Numbered from the stretch's first letter, positions 34,671 to 47,000 are shown. The stretch: 64,000 bases of DNA from Gerris lacustris (GCA_951217055.1 OX578282.1:41716329-41780328); one strand, 5' to 3'. A program made the numbers and translations. Notes: generated by a model from the letters alone, not told the origin.

Positions 34671-36285
34671 CAGCGCCGGCGCTACGCACAGGCGGGGCAG
34701 GCGGCCGCCTGTGGCGGCCAAACTGAGGGGGCGGCCGATGCTGCCTTTTTAGATTTTTTTTTTTATAAATTAAAAAACAAAATCCATAGTTACAAAAGAT
34801 AATAATTTGCATGGCATACTGAGTAGAAGGAACCCTTGTAATAACACCCCTAGCCAACACCTCTTATCTGGAATCTGGAGTCGTATTAGTTTAGTAGCCG
34901 AGCTAATCGCATTTCGATTTTGTTCTTGGTTACACCGGTGTCATTTATTTTGTTTCTTATTTTTAAAACTACTATCGACTCTTTGCTATAATGTTATATG
35001 AGTGTAATGTGACATATAATACCTCTACCCACTTCTTATTTATTCTATAACTCTTTTCCTGCCCCTTTTTAGTTGTTAGCGTTATCTTTTCCGCCCTTCC
35101 CTTAATTTTTACATTTTTCTTTCCTAAAATAATAAAAATATAAAAGCATAATATTAAAAATATAGTCAGAAAAATTTTAGGTCCCCGAAAATAAAGTTGT
35201 ATGATTATATATAAATACTATAATTTTTTCCTCAGAGGACATTAATTATAAAATGTTAAGAGACACCCAAATATTCTTTAAAAATTTTAATCCTATACTA
35301 TATTATGTTTTGTTAAATTTTCATAATCTCTGATCCTTAAATTTCTTGCGCTTCTTAGGAAAGCTTACAAAAATTACCTCTCATAGACAAGGGGTTGAAA
35401 TTATTTTACAACAGAAATGCGCTTGGGGGTTAAATAAATGGTTGCTCTCTCTCTAAGTCCAATTCATTTTTTTTGCATTTCGTGTCTCATCAACTAAAAA
35501 AATCAACTATCACATTTATTCTTTGTGAAAAAAGCAAAAGTTGTTTAAGAAATGTTTCATGCGTTAATATTTTGTAAGTAAAATCCCCCCCCCCTTAAAA
35601 ATATTCAAAATTATTATGTGGGGAATAGCTTTTATTGCGTTTGAACACTAATAATGAAATTAAAAGCGTTGGTTTTACATCATCATAATAAATGGTTCAA
35701 AAGTTATAGCTTAAACAAACTTTTTTTAAATGACCACAATTGCTACCAAGCAGGCACTTTTACAGATAATGTATTTCCGATGACAAAGCGTATTTTAATG
35801 TTTTTTTTTTATTAATTATATAGATTATTATTACATGATTTTCACTTAACTTGGCTTTAATCAGAAGTGGAAATGTAGTAATTAATTTTTATCTTACTTC
35901 CACGTACCTAGAGAGAATTATTTCTAGGACAATGCAATGCAAATTATTAATATTTAAAAAGCGTGCTTTTTTAAAAAAATATATTAATGTATAGGTATAG
36001 TTAATTTTAATATTACATTAATGGATAAGATAATGTATAATAATAAGCCGAGTGGTTAGCACACTCGACTCTGAAACCAAGGTCTAAACCCCGGCTATGA
36101 GTTCGAATCCCAGACATTATCAATTAGACCCCAGATATCATCGATTAGATATTATATAGTTAACAACTGGTCTAAGGTATCTTGGTTAGCCCCCCCCCCC
36201 CCCCCCTGGTCACAAAAGAAACTATTTCTAGGGGCGGCCGAAAATCGTCTTGCCTGTGGCGGCCAAAAGTGCAGCACCGGCGCTG
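34671..36285. mobile_element. Non-autonomous hAT-like transposon in the retroelement leader
   Basis: A 1,615-bp element. Its ends are CAGCGCCGGCGCTACGC on the left and, inverted, CAGCGCCGGTGCTGC on the right; GC-rich subterminal strings (GTGGCGGCCAAA, GGGGCGGCCGA) recur at both ends. The 8-bp duplication CTATGGAT is the size made by hAT transposases. The interior is AT-rich with no transposase frame, and has a tRNA-like segment at 36029-36121 and C-runs near 35587 and 36190. Placed between primer site and gag, it lengthens the leader by 1.6 kb. Confidence 0.87.
36029..36121 (+). other. tRNA-derived (SINE-like) sequence
   Basis: The 7-bp ends GATAATG and CATTATC pair perfectly. Between them are an A-box-like AAGCCGAGTGGTTAG, an anticodon-like CTCTGAA and a B-box-like GAGTTCGAATCCC. 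The T stem pairs only partly and the spacing is too long for a canonical tRNA, so this is a tRNA pseudogene or SINE head and not a working tRNA gene. Confidence 0.6.
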
Positions 36286-37223
36286 CTATGGATATATTGT
36301 CAAATAAGTTTGTTAAATTATCAATTGACATGTAATGTATTTATTTAATGTCTATTTTATTTTTAATAAAATGTAGTATTAATTATATTATCTAAGCAAT
36401 TTAGTTTTTAGTCTATATAAATTTTTTTATAATAATGAAGAAAATAATTTTTTTTTAGATTTGTTTTTAATTAAGTAAAGTGATAATTAATATTATCTAA
36501 GTCACTTAGTTTTTAATTAAAATAATATTTTTCTTATATCAATAAGAAAATGAATTTTTATTTAAATGAAATAATAATATTTTTATTTAAGTATAATAAA
36601 AAGGAAAAATATTTTTTCTCAGTTTATTTTTAATAATAATATTTAATAGTAATAATTATATTTTTTTATTACTTAGTTTTAAATTAAAATAATATTTTTC
36701 TTATTATAAATAAAATAATAATGTTTTTTATTTATATAATATGATAAAAAGGAAAATTTTTTCTCAATTTATTTTTAATGAAATATAATGTTAATTATAT
36801 TCTTTGGATACTTAGTTTTAATTTAAATAATATTTTTCTTATACTAAATAAGAAAATATTTTTTTATTTAAATAATATTTTTATTTAAATATGATAAAAA
36901 AGAAAAAATATTTTTTTCTCAATTTTTTTTTTTTAACAAAATATAATAATAATTATATTCTTATAAAACTTGTTTAACCTCTTCAAAAGACAAACATAGA
37001 TTTTATTTTTATAAAAATGAATAATAATAAATTTTATTGATATGAATAAAATTGACAAAGGTTTAATGTTGAAACCTCTAAATAAAAATTTGGTACTTAC
37101 AGTAGAAGTCCGATGAATTTCATTTTGGTGAAGTTATATTCCCTAACTTCAGAATAAAGAGAACCAATCAGTAAATCACTAAGTGAACCAAAAAATCGTA
37201 TTCCCCGATTATTTGTCTGACTG

Positions 37224-37240
37224 TCCTACCGACTGCGCCA
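37224..37240 (-). other. tRNA-Ser primer-binding site, functional position
   Basis: TGGCGCAGTCGGTAGGA on the minus strand immediately follows the 262-bp 5' LTR, matching 17 bases of the 3' end of insect tRNA-Ser. This is the expected starting point of minus-strand DNA synthesis. Confidence 0.88.
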
Positions 37241-37500
37241 CTTATATCGGTTCGTATAAGAATTTGGTTTTTAAAAAACTTTATTTTAAGATTACAAAAC
37301 AAATTTTACTTTATTGGCTCTATAGTATTAAACACAACTCAATAAAGGGTATTCAATTTAACTACGACTGACATGGATTCACACCGCGCAACATTTAAAA
37401 GAGAAATACAAAATACAATAGAAAATCTTAAGCTTATATACGGTGAGTCCTGCTGGGGTCTGCATTTAAGTTGACACCTCAGTATAATTAGCTGATGTAA

Positions 37501-37502
<2 letters not shown>
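37241..37502 (-). repeat. LTR proper, 5' copy, with promoter
   Basis: 262 bp from AGTTAC, beside the (TA)n target, to the primer site. A TATATAAG box at 37433-37440 is the likely core promoter. Confidence 0.8.

Positions 37503-37579
<77 letters not shown>
37503..37579. repeat. (TA)n microsatellite, right flank of the LTR element
   Basis: Continues the (TA)n of 27723-27852. The duplicated target, probably TATA, cannot be delimited inside it. Confidence 0.95.
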
Positions 37580-37583
<4 letters not shown>

Positions 37584-37608
37584 ATATTATTTATTTTAAA
37601 CTCACTAA
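37580..37608 (-). pseudogene. 3'-end stub of a LINE
   Basis: The 27 bases TATATTATTTATTTTAAACT and following CACTAAG are identical to the 3' end of the LINE fragment at 38578-39177, including its (TA)n tail. Only this stub remains. Confidence 0.6.
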
Positions 37609-38119
37609 GGAACTAAAAGTATGACATTTGTCCCCTAGGATCACTTAACTGCTTACCTCGTTATGACTTCACGCTACTACTGTACACTTGACATTCCGCT
37701 CTACTCTGTCTTCTTCATCAGAAAGTAAACAGTAAAAATCCTTCAATGGGGGAAGGTTGTAAATTATGGTTGTTGAGCAAATAACCTAGGAAGTACAAGA
37801 TACAAGACCTATTTTTACAGGAAGCGTCTGTATAGAAGATACCTGTGGGTGTGGGTGATATTGAATTATTATGAGCTACTTAGTAGTGCTGTTGGATAAT
37901 AATGATCCCCTAAATAAATTGAATACATAGAGAGCAACACTCCTATGGCCCAGTACATGTTTTGAAGCCCAGCAAATATTTGAAATCACCAACTTGTAAC
38001 CACTTTCTTGATATCCCAGTTAAAACACTATTTCTTCCTTGCCCATAAATAAATTTCCTAATAATACTCCAAATACAAATTGTCACTTTGTATCAAGTAT
38101 GTGGAAGAGCACAGGAGGT

Positions 38120-38565
38120 AGTTCTGTTGTCACAAATTCTTAAAGAAAAAATTTGCCCCTTAAATTACATCGGTTATATTAAACCCGCAATACACGTGCT
38201 TATCTCAAAAACAGTTTGTATTCGGAATATAGCAAGATGCAGGAGGTAGTTCGATTTTCACGAATTCTTAAAAAAATACCTCAAATTTCCTTGGCTATGT
38301 TAAACCAGCGATACACGTATCAGAAGACAAAAAAATCGTGAAAATAAAACTACCTCCTGCACCTTGCTATATTCCGGATACAAATTGGTTTTGAGTATTG
38401 CACGTGTATTGCGGGTTTAATATAACCGATGGAATTTAAGGGGCTTTTTTTTAATAATTCGTGAAAATCGAACTACCTGCTGAACCTTGCTATATTCCGG
38501 ATACAAAATGGTTTCGGGAGATGCAAGTGTGTTGCGGGTTTAATATAACCGAGGAAAATTAATGG
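38120..38565. repeat. 121-bp repeats in both orientations
   Basis: Units with TTCCGGATACAAA, ACACGTGTATTGCGGGTTTA and ATAACCGA occur in direct order from about 38355 and in inverted order before 38330, making a cluster of inverted 121-bp units. The right part duplicates 27526-27722. Confidence 0.75.
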
Positions 38566-38577
38566 GCATATATATAT

Positions 38578-39177
38578 GTATATTATTTATTTTAAACTCA
38601 CTAAGTATATCATTTCCCAATGCCAAATCATATCTGTCAGAAACTTAATAATACTTTTTTTATAAGTCCTATAGTTTGAACAATTTTTTACAGTTATTAG
38701 CAACTCACTATATAACTTAGCTCCCAGGTATTCTACATTCAGTAATTTTTTTGTGGTCTTGCATGGAGGAAGTATTACGTTAAACATGGTTCTTTGTCTT
38801 GTGCTGTATTTGTGATCAATGTGTTTGTTTTGTTTATAATAATAACAGTAAATAGATTTTTTAAATAATTCGGTCACCTGTATTACTTCAAAGTCTATGA
38901 ATGCTAAATGAGTTGTTGCTGCAGTACCATATGCTAAGATACTATAATTAATAAGTGATTCTACTAATACATGATGGATTGTCTTTAAGATGAGAAGAGA
39001 AGAAAAATTTCTTAAAATAACGAAGGTATGTATAGTTTTATTTAAATTTGCTACGAGGGTCCCGATATGAGTTTTCCACGAGAGATTATGATCCACCCAA
39101 AGCCCTAAGTATTTTACCGTGGCTGCATTATCAACTTGGTTTTGACAGCCACATTGATTTTTCTTGGTATCACACAT
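38578..39177 (-). pseudogene. LINE fragment: C-terminal part of a reverse transcriptase ORF
   Basis: An open frame of 196 codons that starts inside the protein. VKYLGLWVDHNLSWKTHI, then LVESLINYSILAYG and a Cys/Lys-rich tail match the region after the catalytic core of jockey/CR1-like non-LTR retrotransposon RTs. The YxDD box and everything upstream are missing. The frame ends in SLK and is followed by AATAAATAATATA and a short (TA)n tail, the probable true 3' end. It is a 5'-truncated dead copy. Confidence 0.8.
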
Positions 39178-39424
39178 TGCAGCGCAATTACATTCTAATA
39201 ATTAATCATAATATAATAATAATTTAGGTGCAAGAAAAAAAAGTTCAAGAAACAGGTGATAATTTATGTTTTAAAATAATTCATAAATGCTTAGTTTTAG
39301 AAAGCAAAGGTACAATAGTTGTATAGATAAGAAGTATTTTATAAATCTAAGATTTTTTTTTATATGATACCTACCGATATTGTACTGTATTGAGGATCCA
39401 TGTATTATAACATGATAAGCGTAT

Positions 39425-39630
39425 TATCTGTTGAAATCTACGTCCGGAAGGATTTTAAAGCCAAAGATTCGCTTCCATTACTGGAAACTTCTTCAGGGTG
39501 GATGTGCATCATGAATGAACATCACATCGCAGAGTAGGGGAAGCGAAACATCAGATTTCAAACTCTTTGTGACAAGGATTCCACACGAAAACCAAGTTAT
39601 CTATTATAAGGCAACTTATACTCCAAGAAC
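39425..39630. mobile_element. Degraded foldback element, family shared with 63380
   Basis: GCTTCCATTACTGGAAACTTCTTCAGGG and, inverted on the other side, AGAGTAGGGGAAGCGAAAC, then TTTGTGACAAGGATTCCACACG and GAAAACCAAG. The same words in the same order make the better-preserved copy at 63380-63606. (Strings are consecutive pieces.) No coding frame. Confidence 0.6.
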
Positions 39631-40630
39631 TGAACCTGTTGATTAGTTATTTATTTAGCTTCATGAAAGAGACAAGCTACAGTAGACTCTCGCTAGTCCA
39701 GAGAGCCGGTTAATCCAGATGGATCTCAATAATTATCTAATAAAGTACACTCTTTGATTATTTATCAATAAGATGGTAAGTTTTTATCCTAAATCAATTT
39801 GTAGGTATATAAAGTGGATCTGCGCTGAGACTAAACAGTCATTTTTATAATAAATACATTAATTTTAATAGTTTTACATATGGCCCCAAATTTATTAAAG
39901 CCTTCACGGCACATTAAATATTGCTCAATTGATATTTTATTCATGTAAAAGAACCAGTAAAAGCATAAAATCATTAAAGTACACGAGGAAGCTATGTGCC
40001 ATTCTAATTAGCAGACTTTTTAGGGTTTTTTTTTAGCTGTTGTAAGCTGTATGTTAGTTGTATCTACTAAAAGTGTGAAGATTAAGTACAGACTTTTTTT
40101 AAAAGAAAAAAGTAATTTTCATTATCAGCAGTTGACAATAAGTCATTATTTGCTTTAGTTGAAACTGATATAAAGGCAAAGATAAGTTAAGCACCAAACA
40201 AATAAACAGGCATTTATCAATTTACTGATAACTTATGATACAATACTAAATAACATAATCTATTATTAGATTGTTCATTAAGAAGGCATGGAAGGAAAAT
40301 TTTCAAATCATAAATAAATTATGATAAGACATATTATAAGTCAAAAGGCTTGCAGTATCTTTCAATGCTCTATACTTTTAATATTCATGCATTATGCATT
40401 CATTTATTTGAATTATTGTAGGGTGTGTAGACAGCTAGATCATCCTAAGATTATTGCTATGTTTTTATTAGCTTGCTTTCTTGTTTGTCTGGTAAAAATC
40501 TTGCAAATCTTTAACTAACATCCTGGCTAAGTAGAAAGCTGAAACTTGCACCGATTATTTATAATCAATAATCAGTAATTATATTTACCAAATTATTACT
40601 ATTAGTCGATAAATCACTAAATTTCTTAAA
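39631..40630. other. AT-rich intergenic DNA, nothing recognised
   Basis: No open frame with a recognisable domain, no RNA gene and no clear repeat structure is visible. A 65-codon plus frame at 40321-40518 has hydrophobic residues but no homology I recognise. Confidence 0.5.
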
Positions 40631-40635
40631 TATTT

Positions 40636-40725
40636 ATTATATTCTCACTTCGCTCGACAGTAAATATAATTGCCGCGGTAAAGAAAAAACTCACTTCACA
40701 GCCTAGTAACATAATATACTATTTT
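40636..40725 (+). repeat. Short dispersed repeat (AATTGCCGCGGTAAAGAAAA)
   Basis: About 55 bp containing AATTGCCGCGGTAAAG and CTTCACAGCCTAGTAACATA recur at 43470-43530 in the same orientation. Confidence 0.7.
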
Positions 40726-40882
40726 CTTGATTTTTTAAAAACATTTTAAGACCATAAAACCAGGTTGTGGAGTGAGGCCTTAAGTGGACTTGAGGTAAAT
40801 AAATAAAAATATAAGCTATACGTAAATATGAACTATACATTGTCAAGTGGCATTGTCTTCGCCTGGAAGTAGTGTTCCAACA

Positions 40883-41427
40883 TTTATAATACATTACGCG
40901 TCTAGTGCGGAAAGTAGCATTTTGCATGTGAGTGAGAAGTTTGCACCCGAGCGATCGCGTGGGTAGTAAAACCACACGAGCAAAGCAAAATGCAGTTTTC
41001 GCACCAGTTGCGTACCGTACTTTATCTACGATTGTTGGATTATAATAATAAATACAGAAAAAAATATTTAATAAACTTCCTCTATGTAAGTTCGTATTTC
41101 TCTTTTGATAAAGATGACATTAATTCATTAGTTGTATTTTGTGCTGAATTAATTATTTTGGGAGGCGTATAATTCTCCTCATTTTCGTCATAATAACATA
41201 AATCAATCATTGTTTTTCACTCAAAACTCGATGTAAACAGTTACTTTAATTAAACAAACAGCAAGTTAGTTTTGTTAAATGTAAACAAACTCGCTAATCG
41301 TGCGTTAAGGTGAAGAATTCTGAATTATGAAACGCACATGCTCAATGAATACAATTACGTAAATAATCACTTTCTACACATCTAAACAGAGATACAATGT
41401 TTATATTTCGTATCAATCGTAGATGAA
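40883..41427 (-). mobile_element. Repeat family Y, copy 1, carrying an exon-like ORF
   Basis: Reverse copy of the elements at 50792-51378 and 56482-57064. On the minus strand it has TTTACATTTAACAAAACTAA, then an ATG opening a frame that reads MIDLCYYDENEENYTPPKI and continues in frame through NTTNELMSSLSKEKYELT. This is the longest open version of the three. It is probably the 5' exon of an unidentified transposon gene; see the findings. Confidence 0.65.
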
Positions 41428-41568
41428 ATATCTTACATGTTCTGAACATATGTGGCAGATATCAAGATCTAGTTTGATATTTCATATAATTAGATTTCAT
41501 TTTAATTAAGTTTTTTAACATAGATGTGTTTTAGCTTTGGAGGACAGAAGAAATTTCTGTCATGCAAA

Positions 41569-43289
41569 AAATGTGACGCTCTTAAATATCGTGCCAGGAA
41601 GTTAGAATATAATAGCAGGTATATTGGTTTTTCCCATCCTGGACATTTAAAGGAAGTAAAATTGATATTGTGAATTCTTATAAGTATTTAGGTTTAACAC
41701 TCACTTCCAAATTATCGTTTTCAGAGCATATTGAAGATAAGATTAAAACTGGTAGATTAGGAATCAACACATTATGGAGTAAATACATAAGTAACAGTAC
41801 TGTACCGTTTAACGCGAAGCTACGTGTGTTCGAAGGTGTCACTCGTTCTATAATTACATACGGTGCTCAAATATGGGGAGGGAAGAAGTATGAGACATTG
41901 GAAAGATGTAAGAGATTATTTTTAAAAAGAGTTTTATTTGCACCAAACTATACACCCTGTTACATGCTAGAATCTGAGTTAAAAACTGAATACATGTTCG
42001 AGTACACTCTCTCGCTTAACATAAACTACATTAGGAAAGTTATAGAAATGGAGGAAGGGAGACTGCCCTATACACTTGCTTTTGAAGCTGTAAGAGCTAA
42101 TGCCGGTTGGTATAAGGACTGGATAGAGTTTGGTGAGGAAATGGGTATAGAGCTGAGTAGAGGATGGGAAAATAGAGATTGCTGGGGAAAAGAGAGGTCC
42201 GGGCTTTGGAAGTGTGGAAGAGAAAAAAGGTGGAACAACGGGAGGAGGCAATCAGGAACGCATCTTTCTATCCGCTATACTCTGACTTACCTCCAATACC
42301 AGTGGAATGGTACATGTCACCACACACGGCCATCACTAATGTAAGAACCATGTTTAAGTTGAGATGCGGGTTGCTACCACTAAACTACAAAGCATGGACT
42401 AAGGGGAAAGCAAATGGAAAATGTGAGTTATGTCATGTTGAGGATGAGACCACTTACCACCACATAGCCCTTTGTCCTTATTTAACAGAAATTAGATCCA
42501 AGTATTTGGGAATGCAATTTTTGTCTTTATCCGAATTCCAGGCGCTTGTGGCTGATACTGGTAGAATACAAAAAGTTCAAAATTATTTAAAGGCAACACT
42601 TAAAGTCAGAAATTAATTATTATTTTATATGATTCATATTGTTATTTTATATTATTTTTTAATTTTACTTTATATTGTTTACTCTCAAAAAATTTAAGTA
42701 TTAATCAAAATAATTCTATAATAAGAATCATTCTAAGAATCACATTTATCGTAAGAAGTAAGATGTAAGAGATAGACTCTCTCCCGACAGCGAATGCTAG
42801 GGAGTATTATGATTTGTTGGAAGATTTATGTATTTATAATTTAAAATAAAATCATTTTCATTCATTCATTCATTGGTTTTTCCAAGGTAGGCTGTGAAAT
42901 AGTAACTTTAGAGCCTAAAAAACATAGCTAAAATCCATTTTTTGGGCACTTTTATAGAAAAAGGCCCCCCACTCTTTTTTAATCTAATGTATCTTCTGAC
43001 AACCGAATACACACTTTTTTTTATGCAAAAGACTGATATTCAGTCCAATATGCTTTGGGACAAAGGAATATCACACTTTTGCATAAAAAAAAGTGTGTAT
43101 TCGGTTGTCAGAAGGTATATTAGATTAAAAAAAAGTGGGGGGCCTATTTCTATAAAAGTGCCCAAAAAATGGATTTTAGCTATGTTTTTTAGGCTCTAAA
43201 GTTACTATTTCACAGCCTACCACGGAAAAACCAATATACCTGCTATTATATTCTAACTTCCTGGCACGATATTTAAGAGCGTCACATTT
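41569..43289. mobile_element. Foldback element with 213-bp arms, interrupted by a LINE
   Basis: If the inserted LINE at 41635-42871 and one copy of its 12-bp duplication are ignored, 41569-41634 plus 42884-43031 forms a near-perfect inverted repeat with 43076-43289, around a 44-base loop. The outer end is AAATGTGACGCTCTTAAATA. The loop holds TTTGGGACAAAGGAATATCA, a motif shared with the 184-bp satellite at 21.8-22.9 kb. No coding frame. Confidence 0.85.
41635..42871 (+). pseudogene. 5'-truncated non-LTR retrotransposon inserted in the foldback element
   Basis: Two overlapping frames (41670-42344 and 42179-42616) encode the end of a LINE ORF2. SYKYLGLTLTSKLSF, ITYGAQIWGG and LFLKRVLF follow the RT core; a CELCHVEDETTYHHIALC zinc-finger-like motif (CxxC...HH...C) lies near the end. 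One frameshift lies between them at about 42250-42340. The 3' end is a (CATT)n tail (42856-42874). A 12-bp target duplication, ATTGGTTTTTCC, at 41623-41634 and 42872-42883 proves insertion by target-primed reverse transcription. Confidence 0.88.
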
Positions 43290-43924
43290 AACTACCAATT
43301 AAGGTAGTTAGACTAAGGGATATAAACTCTTCTGTATAAAAAACAAAAAGGGGGGCCCTATTCTATAAGAGTACCTTTTCTACATAGTAGTTACCAAAAC
43401 TTCCGATTTAGCAATTACATTTACTATCGAGCGAAGTGAGAATATAATAAATGTAAATTGCTTTAAATGTAATTGCCGCGGTAAAGAAAAACTCACTTCA
43501 CAGCCTAGTAACATAATATACTATTTCACTTGTATTCTTTGTAGTACTATATTTTGCCGATAGAAGTTTCTAAATTTTATATAAAATATTATCAGAGCTC
43601 CTAGCGGACCAAATGGTAATAAAAATGGATTAATGTTTCATAATTTCACACCTTAAGATTCATTTACTATATCAATTAGACAAATGTATACTGATTTTCT
43701 CCACTTCATGGAAAAAAAATTGATATGTAGATTCAATGCCAAAAATATCAATGATTCAATGTTTTTGCATGAAATAGAGAAAATGAGTATTTTTTGTTCT
43801 CCTTTAGTACTGATAAAGTTCTAAAGGATCCTCAGGTAATCAAGTACTGCATCCTAGTTATTACAGGATGGAAGATCCGGCCACTTTACTCATCTACTCG
43901 ATGTGATCATCAGAGTGGAATAAG
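43290..43924. other. Repeat remnants, no gene
   Basis: Includes a second copy of the 55-bp repeat (43470-43530) and the inverted words GAGCGAAGTGAGAATATAAT against ATTATATTCTCACTTCGCTC at about 40635. Otherwise featureless AT-rich DNA. Confidence 0.5.
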
Positions 43925-44022
43925 TCTCATCTCTCTGGGATTTAAACTCACAAGATTTGTAGGTATTATACCTAGGTTTCAGGAGACAGTAGCGAGTGCT
44001 CTATCCACTTGGCTACATCAGT
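43925..44022 (-). other. tRNA-derived (SINE-like) sequence
   Basis: The minus strand reads an A-box-like TAGCCAAGTGGATAGAGCAC near 44003-44016 and a B-box-like GAGTTTAAATCCCAGAGAG near 43932-43950. The spacing is longer than in a tRNA and the stems are poor, so a SINE head or pseudogene is likely. Confidence 0.55.
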
Positions 44023-44029
44023 TACCTTT

Positions 44030-47000
44030 AATTTAGTTATCACTGTGAAAAAGAGAGTGTGTGTCCCTCTCGTTGATTATTATTCTTCTTTCGTTTAGTT
44101 TTTCATATTCTTGTAGCCATTATAATCTTTCATTAATTGAACCAATTGAATTAACAATTAAAACTTTAATAGAGGGGATCACAAACAAATTCATATTAAA
44201 GCTCACAAACTCACTTATATTACTGTTAAAAATTACAGTCACACTAAATTTTTAAGAAATTGGAAGATACAAAAAGGAATTTAGGGGTCATTTTGAATGG
44301 CAAGGCTTATATTTAACAATGCTTTGTTTTATGGTATAGTTAAATCTTCTGTTTTGCCCAAACATGACATATAGAATACGGCTGACTCTTCAGCCAAATT
44401 GAATCTCTATTCAATAATGATCCTGCACCACTTATCACTACTCAATAAAAAGCCATTTAGTAAGACATAGCCTCCCATTAGCTGTCACACCCTTGAAATT
44501 TTATAAATAAGCGGTTAAAAAAAAAATCAAATATTTTTAATAATACACATTTTATTATTATGTTCAACAATACATTCACACTTTTTTGTTTACTAAAAAT
44601 TAATAATAAATAATATTTTAGGAAAGGCCAATATATATAAATATAATTATTTACATTTCTTTGGCTCATACATTTTCATTTCAATTAAAACTATTCAATA
44701 TATTATATTAATTATGCATGGTAAAATCATAAAAGGAAAAATACTGTTATCTTTTTTGCACTTTTGTTCACCAATTTAAATCTTGTGTAATTTTAACTTT
44801 TTTCTTAAAATATTTAGAATAATTTAAGCTTTGTACAATAAAAAATAAAAAACAGCACAAACTAATACAAACATACATAAATCATTGTATATTGTGCTAT
44901 AATAAAAATAATAAAAATTGTAAAAACAACGTCACTAATTTATAATCAATATTTACAACTTAATAATTAACACGATTAAAAAAAAAGTAATTTCTTTGTC
45001 ATTTCAACTTGGATTTTGTTGAAATTTGGAATACTGAATTAAACGTTGATATGAAGGTCAAATGCAAACACACTTTGGATGTAGGTAGAGGAAGATTTGT
45101 CACTAAAGTTGTTAGTTACAGTGAAAGGTAAAAAAATAAAATAATAATAAATAAGATGATAATATTTAACAATACTATATTTTATTTTACTATTTTCTCT
45201 CAATTAACAAGTAGACTAGATCACACATTAAATAATAGGAGAGATAGATAAAGTTGTTTGGGAGTGGGTTAATGAAATCGAGTGCAAAAGCCTTAAAGAA
45301 AGTATATTTTATTATATCCCATTATTCTAATCAAAGAGGCTCTTCCCTTTAACCAGGCCTAGATGTCTAACTATCTGCTTACTCCAGCATCCTCATAAAT
45401 TGTTATGAAATTGGAATATCTTTGAGCAAGAACCTAACAAATATAATGAGAACTATTACTATTTTAGGTGGAGAGATAGTATCTTTGAATCCAATAAATT
45501 ACGTCATTATACATTTCATTGGGATCTACACATCTAATCTAAATGATCATTGGTGTAAAAAGGTTTCTACACGAAGAAATCAGACACCGCAAGCGATATC
45601 AGCTAGAGAGAAGGGGGGGGGGGGGGGGGGGGGGTGTCTCCATTGTGACACTCTATGTAGACACCCACTCTAGCAACAAAAGTGTCCCCGTGTATACCAG
45701 CCTTAAAACGTGTTTCATCTCAATAGGATTCAAAATTTATATGAAAGTGTTAGGATAGAAGTTTCAGGCTGAGAATGTTAGCCACTCCACTAAACTCGTT
45801 CTTTTATTTTATACTTAACAAATGTAAATAGAAATATAAATCATATCAAAGGTAAGTTGCGTTAATGGAGTCCATGATCAAAGAAATATAAAAAAGTATC
45901 TCCACAAAATTACTTTATTTATTAGTAGTTTTGGTTGCGAGACTTGATCCCTCCATAGATAACACCTTCTCAACATAGGACAATTCTATCACCACCTCTT
46001 TTTCTTAGTTTTTTTTTTAATGATTTTTATTTACTTTATGATCATATGTGTGTAGTAGTTGTAATTGTTGTTGTGTGTTGTTGTAATTGTAATGTATAGT
46101 CTAATGGATTGTTTAAATATATTCAGTTATCTTTTTTTTTTCTCTAAATTTAGATTTCTGTATTGAATTCATGGTGCAACTTAGGATATTACAATAAGCT
46201 TTGGACTGGAGCCACTAAAGAGTCTTTAGAAAAGGATAGAGTATTAATTGGTGATGAACTTTCGAGGCTGAGTTGATTGCAGGGAGCTCCTAGGTGGAAC
46301 TGTGGTAAATACACATTAAAGAACCATGTAAGATCGAGATATCTTATAGAAACACTATGCTCCACCTAGGAGAAATTAGGGATAATGTTAAATTTTCATT
46401 TTAGAAATCAATGTGACTTCTTATCTCAATTTCAAGTATAATGCAAGGCTAAGAGCATCATAAAAATTGTTAGACTTTCCAAATTGTTAGACTTTCTTAT
46501 TGTTATTAGGTAAAGTGATAAGTAAAATGTTGGTACATTTTTCTTACGCTTGTAAGGATACTACACTTGTGAGAGCTGTAAGCTATTTTTATTTAAAAAT
46601 AAGTACATCTAACACAACAAAACACCTGGCTCAAATTCTTAGAGAAGAAACTTATATGTCGTAATTTTTATTATAGAGCTGTAAAACAGAAAATCTCTAT
46701 GAAATTACCAACTATATGACTCAAACAGAATATAAATAATTTACAATGTTAATTATAAAAAAAATAAGAAAATATCCTCTACAATATCTAACTGATAGCT
46801 CATAAAGCTGCAGTCTTTAAAACAAAAAAAATGTGGAGAAAATATTAAACCATTGTTATCTTTTAAAAAGTTTATTTATTTTATACAACATATTTTTTCT
46901 ATTTCAGTTAAAGATATATTTAAATCAATACAAAATAAATAAATAATCTAAATTATAATATAAGATCATCCAGCTACACTATTTACCTTTCTCTAATTGT

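Larger units (their letters stand above)
36257..37502 (-). repeat. Outer direct repeat, 5' copy
   Basis: Partner of 27853-29098, 1,246 bp. Here the sequence continues into the rest of the hAT element and then gag, so this copy shows the source arrangement. Confidence 0.88.

Noticed and set aside
45422..45758. Two plus frames with a poly-Gly run
   Set aside because: The Gly run is a G homopolymer of about 22 bases; no domain or splice context supports a gene.
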